Positions 34,521 through 43,826 of a stretch of 64,000 bases of DNA are shown piece after piece. Source of the DNA: UBA5072 sp964560225 (GTDB taxonomy: Bacteria > Bacteroidota > Bacteroidia > Bacteroidales > UBA10428); contig CAZLLD010000002.1 in the NCBI GenBank assembly GCA_964560225.1, positions 43,251 through 107,250 on the forward strand, given 5' to 3'. The notes under the pieces are model-generated. The model was not told where the DNA came from. It did no database searches and saw nothing but the letters and a program-made list of their open reading frames with translations. Each line of letters starts with the position of its first letter. The first letter of the stretch is position 1. Position numbers and translations under genes: made by a program.

Positions 34521-35151
34521 TATTCTTATCGTTGATGACCACAAACTCTTCAGGGAAGGATTGAAATTTCTTCTTTCAAACCTGGAAGAAGTTGGTGAAG
34601 TATGGGAAGCCTCAGATGGTGAGATTTTTCTGGGCATGCTCAAGACTTGCAATCCCGATCTGGTTCTGATGGATATTGAGATGCCTAAGGTAAATGGAAT
34701 CGAAGCAACATCAAGGGCTTTGGAGACAAATCCCGAACTGAAGATCATGGCTCTTTCCATGTATGGTGATGAAGAATACTTTCAGAAAATGGTGGATGCA
34801 GGTGTATGCGGATTTCTGCTCAAGAATTCCGAATTTTCCGAAGTAAAAAGGGCTATTCTAACAGTGGCCCAGGGAAATAACTACTTCACTGAAGAAATAC
34901 TATACCGGCTTGTTGACCGTTTTAAAACCAAAACTGTACAGGTTGATGCACCGGTAGTGCTTTCTGACCGTGAAATAGAGGTGTTGCAGCTGATATGCAA
35001 GGGACTGTCAAACCAGGAAATTGCTGATAAATTATTCATCAGCAAACGTACGGTTGATCACCACAGGGCAAGCCTGCTCACAAAAACCGACACGCGTAAC
35101 GCTGCGAGCCTCGTTATTTATGCCATTAAGCACAAGATGATCGAAGTGTAA
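34507..35151 (+). CDS. NarL/FixJ-family response regulator
   Basis: A 214-residue two-domain regulator with a receiver domain (Asp10-Asp11, phospho-acceptor Asp56 in LVLMDIEMPKVNG, Lys near 104 in LLKNSEF) and a C-terminal LuxR-type helix-turn-helix (LSDREIEVLQLICKGLSNQE, then KLFISKRTVDHHRASLLTKT). The ATG at 34507 is preferred to the TTG at 34498. It is the cognate partner of the upstream kinase, and its target genes are not apparent from the window. Confidence 0.92.
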   Translation: MGKLNILIVDDHKLFREGLKFLLSNLEEVGEVWEASDGEIFLGMLKTCNPDLVLMDIEMPKVNGIEATSRALETNPELKIMALSMYGDEEYFQKMVDAGVCGFLLKNSEFSEVKRAILTVAQGNNYFTEEILYRLVDRFKTKTVQVDAPVVLSDREIEVLQLICKGLSNQEIADKLFISKRTVDHHRASLLTKTDTRNAASLVIYAIKHKMIEV

Positions 35152-35173
35152 CTGATTATTTGCCTGCTGTCTG

Positions 35174-38131
35174 CTACTTAACCAGGGCATTATAAAGTAT
35201 TTCTGCAGGATGCAGGGCAACTACTCCTGTACCATCAAGAATCTGTTGCCGGCAGCTGTTACCTGAAGCACAAATTATTGTGCCCGGTTCTGATTCTCTG
35301 ACAGCCGGAAACAGAACCATTTCACCAATTTTCATTGACAATTCGTAATGTTTCTTTTCATAGCCGTAAACACCGGCCATGCCGCAACATCCCGATTTGA
35401 TCTCTTCCACTGAGTAATTTTCCGGTATTGACAACATGGTTTTTATTGAGGCGGTTGATGCAACAGCTTTTTGCTGGCAATGACCATGCATTTTAATAAA
35501 TGCTTTTTCAGCGGTAAACAGTTTTTTGTCGATACGGCCTGCCTCATATTCACCGGCAATAAACTCATCGAGAGTCATGCAATGCTTTGCTATGTGCAAT
35601 GCATCCTGTTTCAACCCGCTGCTTGCCAGTTCTGGATATTCATCCCTGAACGCCAGTATGGCTGACGGCTCAATGCCTACCAGAATATGCTGCCGGTCAA
35701 CCAGGCTTCTGAAAAGCTTCACATTGTAGTTGGCCACTTTTCTGGCTTTCCGCAGCAAACCTTTAGATATGAAGGTACGGGCGCTTTCCATTGAGCGATT
35801 GATCCTCACCTGGTACCCGAGCTTCTTGAGCAGTTTCACTGCAGCCATTCCAATTTCAGCGTCAAGGTAATTGGTGAATTCATCCAGGAACAACTGCACA
35901 ACCGGCCGATTTGAATCAGAGTTTTCGTTGGCTGATGAAAGGTAATTATTTCGTTGCAGCCATTTCTCAAAGCTTTCCGGAGACAACAGCGGTAGCGTCC
36001 GTTGACTGGCAAACCCCAGCGTTTTGTTAATCACTGAAGCCATCAGCGGGTTCTTCATCAGGGTATTGTACAGCCATGGAAATTTTGAGTTGATCTTGTG
36101 AATCCGTGCAATATGAGCCACCATCCAGGCAAGCAGTGAAACACCCTTTTTGTCGTAATAATGCTGCAAAAACTCCGCCTTGAGCTTGGCCATATCCACG
36201 TTGGACGGACATTCAGATTTACATCCCTTGCATGCCAGGCAGAGATCAAGTATGTTGTATACATCCTCTATTGACAACGATTTTCCATTGGAAGCATTGA
36301 GCATGTATTCACGCAAGGCATTTGCCCGGGCACGGGTGGTCATGTTTTCATCACGGGTGGCCATGAAGGTTGGGCACATGGTTCCGCCCATAAGTACTGA
36401 TTTACGGCAATCACCTGAACCATTGCATTGTTCTATGTGCCTCAGTAATCCCTGGGTGGAGGAATGGTCAAATACCGCACTGATCGATCTTTCACCCTGT
36501 TTCCATTGCGTGCGCAGGAAGGTATCCATTTTGGGCGTGTCGGTGATCTTGCCCTTGTTGAAAACGCCCTGTGGATCCCAGGCATTCTTCACCTGGCGCA
36601 TCAGCTCATAATTGGCGTTGCCCACGATAATGGGAATGAATTCACCTCTCAGTCGTCCATCGCCATGTTCACCGCTTAATGATCCCCTGTATTTTTTTAC
36701 CAGGTGCGCAACTTCAGTGGCTACTTTCCTGAAAAGCGCAACTCCTTCGGGGTCTTTCAGGTTGATCACCGGCCGCATGTGCAATTCTCCGGTTGCCACA
36801 TGGGCATGGAAAACGCAACTCAATCCGTATTTTGCCAACAACTCCTTGATATCACTGATGTATCCGGGGAGAGAATCAGGTCGAACAGCCGTATCCTCAA
36901 CCAGCGAAACCGGTTTGGCATCTCCCGGAATGTTGGACAGAACGCCCAATCCTGATTTGCGCAGAGCCCAAACCTTATTGATATCGGTGCCTGTAACCAG
37001 CGGAAAATGGTAACCCAAACCTGCTTCACGCAGGTCTTTTTCAAGGTTATCCTTAATTTCATTGATTTCATCAAGTGTAGGTCTTGCAAACTCAACGATC
37101 AGTATGGCACCCGGATCACCCTGAACAAAAAACCTGTTCTTCCGCTGTGATATATTCGATTTGGTACATTCCAGGATGGTGTGATCCATCAGTTCCACTG
37201 CGCCCGGATTATGCTGCAGGCAGATGAGATTGGCCAGGAGGGCTTCTTCAAGCGTATGAAAATGAACACAGATGAGCCCTTTTGCCTTGGGAGGCAAGGG
37301 AACCACATTCAGTTTGATTTCTGTAATGAAAGCAAGTGTACCCTCGGAACCGGCAATGAGCCTCGAAAAATTGAACGGCACGCCACCGGGAGTATACGGG
37401 CTGCACTGCAAAAGCAAATCGAGCGCATAACCTGTATTTCTTCGTTTTACCGAGGGATCGGGAAATTCCCTCACGATCTCTTCCCTGTTGGCCTGAGAAG
37501 TCAGGATTTCATGGATGTTCCTGTATATCTTATTCTCCAGGCTGTTGCCTTCAAGTTTGGCCATAAAACCAGCATCATCAAGTGACTCAAAAACCACTTG
37601 CTCACCATTGCTCAGAACAGCTTTTACTGCAAGCAGATGATCGCGGGTGCTGCCATAGATGAGTGAATGTGCCCCGCATGCATTATTACCCACCATTCCT
37701 CCGATCATACACCGGTTTGAGGTAGATGTTTCAGGCCCGAAAAACAACCCCTTTCTGGCAAGTTGCAGGTTCAACTCATCAAGAACAACACCAGGCTGTA
37801 CACGCACATAGCTTTCCTGCTCATTGATTTCGATGATTTGTGTGAAATACTTTGATGCATCCACCACAATTCCATTTCCTACCACCTGCCCTGCCAATGA
37901 AGTTCCTGCAGTTCTCGGTATAATCGTAATATGGTTTTCCGAGGCATACCTGATAAGTTTCAGGATGTCTTCTTCATCAGAAGGCCTGGCAACGGCCATG
38001 GGTATTTCACGGTACGCTGAGGCATCAGTTGCATACATCATACGGGTGGATATATCGGTAAACAAATCACCCTTCATATTCTTAGCAAGAAATTCCAGCG
38101 GTCTGTCAGCATTGTTCGTATTCATAACCAT
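35174..38131 (-). CDS. FAD-linked oxidase fused to Fe-S subunit (D-lactate / 2-hydroxyacid dehydrogenase type)
   Basis: A 985-residue fusion of a GlcD/Dld-like flavoprotein and a GlcF-like iron-sulfur protein. The N-terminal part (about 1-460) has the FAD-binding PRTAGTSLAGQVVGNGIVVD and TSTSNRCMIGGMVGNNACGA, followed by the FAD-oxidase C domain (HGDGRLRGEFI). A ferredoxin-like motif CLACKGCKSECPSNVD (near residue 635) and C-terminal Cys-rich motifs (MHGHCQQKA, SGCCGMAGVYG) complete the electron path. Such enzymes oxidise D-lactate or similar acids and pass electrons to quinones or ETF. It is divergent from the acetate/butyrate kinase operon. Confidence 0.87.
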   Translation of the reverse strand: MVMNTNNADRPLEFLAKNMKGDLFTDISTRMMYATDASAYREIPMAVARPSDEEDILKLIRYASENHITIIPRTAGTSLAGQVVGNGIVVDASKYFTQIIEINEQESYVRVQPGVVLDELNLQLARKGLFFGPETSTSNRCMIGGMVGNNACGAHSLIYGSTRDHLLAVKAVLSNGEQVVFESLDDAGFMAKLEGNSLENKIYRNIHEILTSQANREEIVREFPDPSVKRRNTGYALDLLLQCSPYTPGGVPFNFSRLIAGSEGTLAFITEIKLNVVPLPPKAKGLICVHFHTLEEALLANLICLQHNPGAVELMDHTILECTKSNISQRKNRFFVQGDPGAILIVEFARPTLDEINEIKDNLEKDLREAGLGYHFPLVTGTDINKVWALRKSGLGVLSNIPGDAKPVSLVEDTAVRPDSLPGYISDIKELLAKYGLSCVFHAHVATGELHMRPVINLKDPEGVALFRKVATEVAHLVKKYRGSLSGEHGDGRLRGEFIPIIVGNANYELMRQVKNAWDPQGVFNKGKITDTPKMDTFLRTQWKQGERSISAVFDHSSTQGLLRHIEQCNGSGDCRKSVLMGGTMCPTFMATRDENMTTRARANALREYMLNASNGKSLSIEDVYNILDLCLACKGCKSECPSNVDMAKLKAEFLQHYYDKKGVSLLAWMVAHIARIHKINSKFPWLYNTLMKNPLMASVINKTLGFASQRTLPLLSPESFEKWLQRNNYLSSANENSDSNRPVVQLFLDEFTNYLDAEIGMAAVKLLKKLGYQVRINRSMESARTFISKGLLRKARKVANYNVKLFRSLVDRQHILVGIEPSAILAFRDEYPELASSGLKQDALHIAKHCMTLDEFIAGEYEAGRIDKKLFTAEKAFIKMHGHCQQKAVASTASIKTMLSIPENYSVEEIKSGCCGMAGVYGYEKKHYELSMKIGEMVLFPAVRESEPGTIICASGNSCRQQILDGTGVVALHPAEILYNALVK

Positions 38132-38158
38132 TCAGTACATCGTGAAACATTAACCCTG

Positions 38159-38166
38159 CAAAACTA
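38159..38166 (-). promoter_or_regulatory. -7 promoter box of the FAD/Fe-S oxidase
   Basis: The minus strand reads TAGTTTTG (TAnnTTTG) 28 nt upstream of the ATG at 38131. The rest of the 223-nt divergent gap before pta is AT-rich; no clear promoter for pta was recognised. Confidence 0.4.
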
Positions 38167-38354
38167 ATGATTATCATGAACAATGTGCATGAGAACAAAA
38201 ATCAACTTATTGACATTTATCACTGGCTGCTAAAAAAAATTGAGATAATTTGTGCCTGTATTCTCGATGATCCCGTAAAATATAGTTCCTTTGCAAAAAG
38301 TATTATTTTTAGTTAATTTTAATTGTCAAATCACCTTTAAATATTTGGTTTATA

Positions 38355-39359
38355 ATGAATCTGATTGAATTTATCAAGGAAAATGCGAGGAAGAACAAGC
38401 AGCGCATCGTGTTGCCCGAAAGTTATGAAGAACGTACATTGAAAGCGGCCGATTCTGTTCTCGGTGATGGTACTGCTGACATCATCCTCATCGGAGCAAA
38501 AGATGAAATTGGTGCCCATGCAAAAAAGCTGGGACTCAGGAATATTGACAAGGCTACTCTGATAGACCCTGATCATTATGAAAAAACAGAAGCTTACGCC
38601 AATTTGATGGTTGAACTTCGGAAATCAAAAGGCCTCACCAAGGATGAAGCATTGAAGCTCCTTAAAAATCCGCTTTATTTTGCTACGGTGATGATCAAAT
38701 ATGGTGATGCTGACGGCGAAGTAGCAGGTGCCGATAATGCCACAGGCGATGTGCTCAGGCCCGCCTTCCAGTATGTGAAAACACTTCCCGGCATCAGCGT
38801 TGTTTCAGGTGCCTTCCTGATGTTTCTGAAAGACAAACAATATGGTGATAACGGTTTAATGGTTTTTGCTGATTGTGCCGTACATCCCAGTCCCACCGAT
38901 AAAGAACTGGCTGAAATTGCTGTAGCCACTGCAAAAACAACCCGTGCCATTGCAAAAATTGAGCCCCGGTTGGCCATGCTGAGCTTTTCAACCAAGGGAA
39001 GCGCCTGCCACGAATTGGTTGATAAAGTGATCAGTGCTACCAAAATTGCCAAAGAGATGGACCCGTCCTTGAAAATCGACGGCGAATTGCAGGCCGATGC
39101 TGCCATTGTAGAATCGGTGGGTTTGAAAAAGGCTCCGGGAAGTCCCATTGCAGGCAAAGCCAACGTGCTGATATTTCCCAATCTCGAATGTGGAAACATT
39201 GCTTACAAATTGGTTCAACGGCTTGGACATGCCGAGGCAATCGGTCCTGTGTTACAGGGAATGGCAGCTCCGATCAACGACCTTTCAAGGGGCTGTTCGG
39301 TTAATGATATTGTTGACCTGATTGCCATTACAGCTAATCAGGCTATTGATACGAAATAA
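38355..39359 (+). CDS. pta: Phosphate acetyltransferase (Pta, short form)
   Basis: A 334-residue phosphotransacetylase that interconverts acetyl-CoA and acetyl-phosphate. It begins RKNKQRIVLPESYEERTL and shows GLTKDEALKLLKNP, GDADGEVAGADNATGDVLRP, FADCAVHPSPTDKELAEIA, LSFSTKGSA, DGELQADAAIVES and FPNLECGNIAYKLVQRLG. The length is that of the short form lacking the N-terminal DRTGG domain. It heads a five-gene run that continues to butyrate kinase; ackA, its partner in acetate formation, lies two genes downstream. Confidence 0.93.
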   Translation: MNLIEFIKENARKNKQRIVLPESYEERTLKAADSVLGDGTADIILIGAKDEIGAHAKKLGLRNIDKATLIDPDHYEKTEAYANLMVELRKSKGLTKDEALKLLKNPLYFATVMIKYGDADGEVAGADNATGDVLRPAFQYVKTLPGISVVSGAFLMFLKDKQYGDNGLMVFADCAVHPSPTDKELAEIAVATAKTTRAIAKIEPRLAMLSFSTKGSACHELVDKVISATKIAKEMDPSLKIDGELQADAAIVESVGLKKAPGSPIAGKANVLIFPNLECGNIAYKLVQRLGHAEAIGPVLQGMAAPINDLSRGCSVNDIVDLIAITANQAIDTK

Positions 39360-39388
39360 TTTATAAACTATAAAGCAAAAAGTTAATT

Positions 39389-40339
39389 ATGGCTGAAGTC
39401 ATTGTTGAATCAATTGAGAATTACGGATTAAGTCAGAAATCAGCATCGCGTACACTGTTCTCCAAAGTTGGCTTGGTCGGATGCGGATCGGTAGGACAGA
39501 ATATTGCCCTGTTGATCAGCCAAAAGGAACTCGAGGTTATTTTCATCGAGCTGTCTGAGGAGAAAGTACATGCCGCCTTAACGAATATAGAACAGGAACT
39601 GGATAACATGATCAACCGCTGGGGAATGACACCCGGGGAAAAAAGGGCCATCCTGGCACGTATCAGTGGTTATGTTGGCTATGAGAACCTGCGGAGTTGC
39701 GACCTGGTTATTGAAGCCATCCGTTCCAAAAGCCGGGACCAGCGGATCACTTGCCGCAAGGAGGTTTTTAAGAATATTGAGAAATATGTGTCGCGCGAAA
39801 CCATTATTGCCACAAATTCCACCACCATTACTATAACGGAATTGGCATCCGATTTGGAATACAAGGACAGATGCGTGAGTCTTCATTTCCTTTCCAATGT
39901 TCCGGGCGCCAAAATGGTTGAAGTGGTCAGAAGCCTCTATACTTCTGACGAAACATTCGACAAGGTTTGTAAATTCATCACCATGATCGGGAAAGTCATG
40001 GTGAATGTACAGGAATCGCCCGGCATGATCAGCATCAGGATGTTTGTCAACCTGGTTAATGAAGCCTGCGAGTTGCTGATGGAAGGCGTTGGTTCGGTTG
40101 CCGACATAGATAATACCATGAGAATCGGTCTGGGACTCACACTGGGCCCCTTCGAACTTGCCGATAAGGTAGGCCTGGATAAGGTGGAAAGATGGATGGA
40201 CAACCTGTATGGAGAATTCGGAGGAATAAAGTATAAAGCTTCACCTGTTTTGAAAAGGCATGTAAGGGCACATCATTATGGCCGTTCTACAGGCATAGGA
40301 TTTTACACCTATGATGAAACAGGAAAAAGAATCAGTTAA
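39389..40339 (+). CDS. 3-hydroxyacyl-CoA dehydrogenase (3-hydroxybutyryl-CoA type), divergent active site
   Basis: A 316-residue two-domain HAD-family dehydrogenase: Rossmann domain with VGLVGCGSVGQNIA (about 28-41) and a C-terminal 6PGDH-like helical domain ending in GRSTGIGFYTYDETGK. It would reduce acetoacetyl-CoA to 3-hydroxybutyryl-CoA in butyrate synthesis. Some usual signatures are altered: HFFNPVP becomes HFLSNVP and PGFIVNR becomes PGMISIR, so the second catalytic Asn appears lost. The His and Glu remain. It may have changed specificity or activity. Located 29 nt after pta and 48 nt before ackA. Confidence 0.75.
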   Translation: MAEVIVESIENYGLSQKSASRTLFSKVGLVGCGSVGQNIALLISQKELEVIFIELSEEKVHAALTNIEQELDNMINRWGMTPGEKRAILARISGYVGYENLRSCDLVIEAIRSKSRDQRITCRKEVFKNIEKYVSRETIIATNSTTITITELASDLEYKDRCVSLHFLSNVPGAKMVEVVRSLYTSDETFDKVCKFITMIGKVMVNVQESPGMISIRMFVNLVNEACELLMEGVGSVADIDNTMRIGLGLTLGPFELADKVGLDKVERWMDNLYGEFGGIKYKASPVLKRHVRAHHYGRSTGIGFYTYDETGKRIS

Positions 40340-40387
40340 TCACCTGACCTTTTGACAATAGTTGTAATACAGATAATATAAATTAAC

Positions 40388-41599
40388 ATGAAGATATTGG
40401 TTTTAAATTGCGGCAGCTCATCCATCAAATTCCAGTTGTTCAATATGGACAAGAAGGAAATTATGACGAAGGGCATTGCCGAGAAAGTAGGCATGAAGGG
40501 TTCATTCATCAAACTGGAAAAAAATAGCGGCGAAAAAGTTCGTTTTGAAGGTGAGATCCTCGATCATCAGATTGGCATTGAATACATCCTTGGAATTATC
40601 ACAAGTAAAAAGCACGGATGCATCAAAAATCTTGAGGAAATTGATGCGGTTGGTCACCGTGTTGTCAACGGTGGTGAAAAGTTCAGCAGTAGCGTACTGA
40701 TCACCGACGAAGTACAGGCGGCAGTAGAGAAATACATTGACCTGGCTCCCCTGCATAACCCGGCCAACCTGAAAGGAGTATATGCCATAAAAATGCTGAT
40801 GCCGGGCAAACCCCAGGTGGGCGTTTTTGATACGGCTTTTCATCAAACGCTTCCTCAAAAGGCATTCATGTATGCCATCCCCTACTCACTTTACAAAAAG
40901 TACGGTATCCGAAAATACGGTTACCACGGTACCAGTCATTTTTATATCAGCAAACGTGCCTGTGAGATTCTGAACGTAGATATCAAAAAACAACGGATCA
41001 TTACGGTCCATTTGGGTAATGGAGCATCCATGGCAGCTGTCAAATACGGTAAATCTATTGACACATCAATGGGTTTCACACCGGTTGAAGGTCTGATCAT
41101 GGGTACCCGTGCCGGTGACCTCGACATCGGGGTGCTAACGTACATTATGGACAAGGAGGAAATTGGTATTTCCCAAATTGGAACCCTGGTCAACAAACAG
41201 AGCGGAATGCTTGGTATAACAGGCATTTCGTCTGATATGCGTGAAATTGAGGATGCTGCTTTCAAAGAAAAGAACGAACGGGCTGTTTTGGGTTTAGACA
41301 TGTATCACTATAGGGTAAAAAAATACCTGGGTGCTTATGCAGCTGCCATGGGAGGTGTTGACATTGTGGTATTCGCCGGCGGAATAGGTGAAAACGGACC
41401 CGAAACAAGGGAAGATGTTTGCAAGGACATGGAATTTCTGGGTATCGAACTTGACCCAAAGAAAAACAACGGACTGCGATCAAAAGAAGCTGTCATCAGC
41501 ACAGAAAATTCGAGGGTAAAGGTTATGGTTGTTCCAACCAACGAAGAACTTGTTATTGCAGAGGATACTGTAAAAATCGTTTCACAGTTGAAGAAATAA
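40388..41599 (+). CDS. ackA: Acetate kinase
   Basis: A 403-residue ASKHA-fold kinase that makes ATP from acetyl-phosphate. Family signatures are present: LNCGSSSIKFQLF at the N terminus, GHRVVNGGEKF, APLHNPANL, FDTAFHQTLP, YGYHGTSHFYIS, HLGNGASMAAV, DTSMGFTPVEGLIMGTRAGDLD (in two conserved blocks) and FAGGIGENGPETRE. Length is normal. It works with Pta two genes upstream; ptb follows 10 nt later. Confidence 0.94.
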   Translation: MKILVLNCGSSSIKFQLFNMDKKEIMTKGIAEKVGMKGSFIKLEKNSGEKVRFEGEILDHQIGIEYILGIITSKKHGCIKNLEEIDAVGHRVVNGGEKFSSSVLITDEVQAAVEKYIDLAPLHNPANLKGVYAIKMLMPGKPQVGVFDTAFHQTLPQKAFMYAIPYSLYKKYGIRKYGYHGTSHFYISKRACEILNVDIKKQRIITVHLGNGASMAAVKYGKSIDTSMGFTPVEGLIMGTRAGDLDIGVLTYIMDKEEIGISQIGTLVNKQSGMLGITGISSDMREIEDAAFKEKNERAVLGLDMYHYRVKKYLGAYAAAMGGVDIVVFAGGIGENGPETREDVCKDMEFLGIELDPKKNNGLRSKEAVISTENSRVKVMVVPTNEELVIAEDTVKIVSQLKK

Positions 41600-41609
41600 C
41601 CATTACCTG

Positions 41610-42509
41610 ATGACCATTCAATCACTCAACAGTATGGTAGATGTTGCCCTGAAAAAGGGCAGCCGGAAGCTTGCTGTTGCAGTGGCACAGGATGAAGATG
41701 TTCTCAAAGCGCTGTGCAATGCAGCTGAAAAGCAACTGATTACACCCATCCTGGTAGGTGACAAGGGAGAGATCCTGGCTGCTTCAAAAAAAGCGGGTGT
41801 CACAATTTCAGGTTTTGAGTTGGTTCAGGAGCCCGATAAAAACCTGGCCTGCGTAAAGGCCGTAAAGTTGGTGAAAGAAGGGCAGGCTGATATTCTGATG
41901 AAAGGTTTAGTACCCACAGGTCAGTTAGTCAGAGCTATACTCGATAAGGAGAACGGACTGCTTCAAGGTGGTTTGCTGAGTCACCTGGCTTTTTTTGAAT
42001 CGCCATACTACCACAAAATACTATGTATTACTGATGCGGCATTAAATATCAATCCTGATCTCGAAGAAAAAGTTGCCATTGTCAGAAATGCAGTGAATAC
42101 GCTTCATCGACTTGGTATTGCCAATCCGCTGGTGGCCATACTTGCCCCACTGGAAACAGTCAATCCAAAAATGGAGGCCACAGTTCATGCCGCCATGCTC
42201 ACGCAAATGCAGAAACGCGGACAAATAAAAGGATGTGAAATTGACGGCCCTCTGGCACTGGATAATGCGGTGTCATCAGAAGCGGCCCGGCATAAAGGAT
42301 TAATTTCCGCAGTGGCCGGTAATGCCGATGTACTGGTTGCACCCGATCTCAATACCGGCAATGTGCTTTATAAGTCACTGAACTTTCTTGGTGGTGCTGT
42401 TTGTGCCGCTATTGTTGCAGGTGCGGGTGCTCCTGTAGTACTTACATCCAGGGCAGATCAGGACAAGAGTAAGTTCCTTTCCATTGCTCTTGCCGTTTCT
42501 ATGACATAA
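41610..42509 (+). CDS. ptb: Phosphate butyryltransferase
   Basis: A 299-residue member of the phosphate acetyl/butyryltransferase family, here of the Ptb type (interconverting butyryl-CoA and butyryl-phosphate) as judged by length, by DILMKGLVPTGQLVRAIL and GLLSHLAFFESPYYHKIL, and by GCEIDGPLALDNAVS and DVLVAPDLNTGNVLYKSL. Immediate linkage to buk supports the butyrate assignment over an acetyl or branched-chain one. Gap of 10 nt from ackA. Confidence 0.9.
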   Translation: MTIQSLNSMVDVALKKGSRKLAVAVAQDEDVLKALCNAAEKQLITPILVGDKGEILAASKKAGVTISGFELVQEPDKNLACVKAVKLVKEGQADILMKGLVPTGQLVRAILDKENGLLQGGLLSHLAFFESPYYHKILCITDAALNINPDLEEKVAIVRNAVNTLHRLGIANPLVAILAPLETVNPKMEATVHAAMLTQMQKRGQIKGCEIDGPLALDNAVSSEAARHKGLISAVAGNADVLVAPDLNTGNVLYKSLNFLGGAVCAAIVAGAGAPVVLTSRADQDKSKFLSIALAVSMT

Positions 42510-42542
42510 CTCTATTCAAAGTACTAAGTTAACCCTCAGGTC

Positions 42543-43697
42543 ATGAATCACAAAATACTAGCCATCAACCCGGGATCAACTTCGACAAAGATTGCTGTTT
42601 ACCACAATGCCAAACCGGTATTTCTGAAAAGTATCCTGCATGATCCCCAGGAGTTGTCGGGTTACAATAGAATCGGTGACCAGTACGAATTCAGAAAAGA
42701 AATCATCCTCAAGGAATTAAAGGCATCTCATATCAATATTGAAATTGTTGAGGTTATAGTTGGCCGTGGAGGTCTGATACACCCTATTGAATCAGGAGTA
42801 TACCATATCAACGACAGACTGAGGCACGATTTGCTTGAAGGGGTTATGGGTGAGCATGCCAGCAACCTGGGCGGGCTCATTGCCTATTCCATTGCCCAGA
42901 CACTGCCGAACTGCAAGGCTTTTATTGCTGATCCGGTTGTCGTTGACGAATTGCAGGATGTGGCCCGAATTGCCGGTCACCCGTTATTCCACAGGTATTC
43001 CATTTTCCATGCGCTGAATCAGAAAGCTACTGCCCGAGCCTATTCACGCCTGATGAACCGGAAATATGAAGACCTGAACCTGGTAATCGCCCATCTGGGT
43101 GGTGGCGTTTCAGTGGGAGCACATCGTAAGGGTAAGGTAATTGATGTGAATCAGGCACTTGACGGTGAAGGTCCTTTTTCGCCGGAACGTTCCGGAACGC
43201 TCCCTTCTGGAGCTCTGGCAAAGCTCTGTTTCAGCGGCGAATACACGCTCGACCAGATAAAGCGAATGATCACCGGTGGCGGAGGCTACATGGCCTACAT
43301 GAATACCAACAGTGCTTATGAAGTTGAATTAATGGCCCAGGATGGTGATGACAAGGCGCGGCTTATTCAGGATGCCATGTCGTATCAGATTGGCAAGGAA
43401 ATAGCCGCCATGTGTGCTGTATTGCACGGCGAAGTGGATGCCATTATTCTCACCGGAGGCATTTCGCATAATCCCATGGTGGTGGAATTCATTAAAAGAA
43501 TGGTGGCTTTTATGGCCCCGGTGGTAATTTATCCCGGGGAGGATGAAATGCACGCACTGGCCATGAACGGTTTGATGGTGCTCAAAGGAGAAATCAAGCC
43601 CCGTGAATATGATGAAACCTCTATGGTAAACGTGAAACTTCCCTGCTGGAATTGCCGCGACGATGAAAAGGACGAGCTGATGAAAAGCTATGAATAG
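42543..43697 (+). CDS. buk: Butyrate kinase, C-terminally extended
   Basis: A 384-residue ASKHA kinase of the butyrate kinase group, forming ATP from butyryl-phosphate. Key segments are LAINPGSTSTKIAVY, VGRGGLIHPIESGVY, GEHASNLGGLIAYSIA, DPVVVDELQDVARIAGHP, HLGGGVSVGAHRKGKVIDVNQ (in order) and ILTGGISHNPMVV. The family is usually about 355 residues; this one has about 30 extra C-terminal residues containing CWNC and a charged end (RDDEKDELMKSYE). It closes the acetate/butyrate operon. Confidence 0.91.
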   Translation: MNHKILAINPGSTSTKIAVYHNAKPVFLKSILHDPQELSGYNRIGDQYEFRKEIILKELKASHINIEIVEVIVGRGGLIHPIESGVYHINDRLRHDLLEGVMGEHASNLGGLIAYSIAQTLPNCKAFIADPVVVDELQDVARIAGHPLFHRYSIFHALNQKATARAYSRLMNRKYEDLNLVIAHLGGGVSVGAHRKGKVIDVNQALDGEGPFSPERSGTLPSGALAKLCFSGEYTLDQIKRMITGGGGYMAYMNTNSAYEVELMAQDGDDKARLIQDAMSYQIGKEIAAMCAVLHGEVDAIILTGGISHNPMVVEFIKRMVAFMAPVVIYPGEDEMHALAMNGLMVLKGEIKPREYDETSMVNVKLPCWNCRDDEKDELMKSYE

Positions 43698-43754
43698 CCA
43701 TTTGATCAAAGATCGAAGATCTAAAATCAAAAACCGAAACTATCCTAAACCCTT

Positions 43755-43826
43755 ACTTTAAGGTTCTGGCTCTTGAATCTTGGTTCCTGCCTACCGGCAG
43801 GCAAGCTTGGTTCTTGGTTCTACTCT
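43755..43826. repeat. Dispersed intergenic repeat, copy 2, with palindrome
   Basis: The 19-nt core ggctcttgaatcttggttc (43768-43786) repeats the copy at 17997. It is followed by the near-palindrome TGCCTACCGGCAGGCA (43788-43803) and by another cttggttcttggttct unit. The element fills the gap between buk and the convergent SDR gene. Confidence 0.6.
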
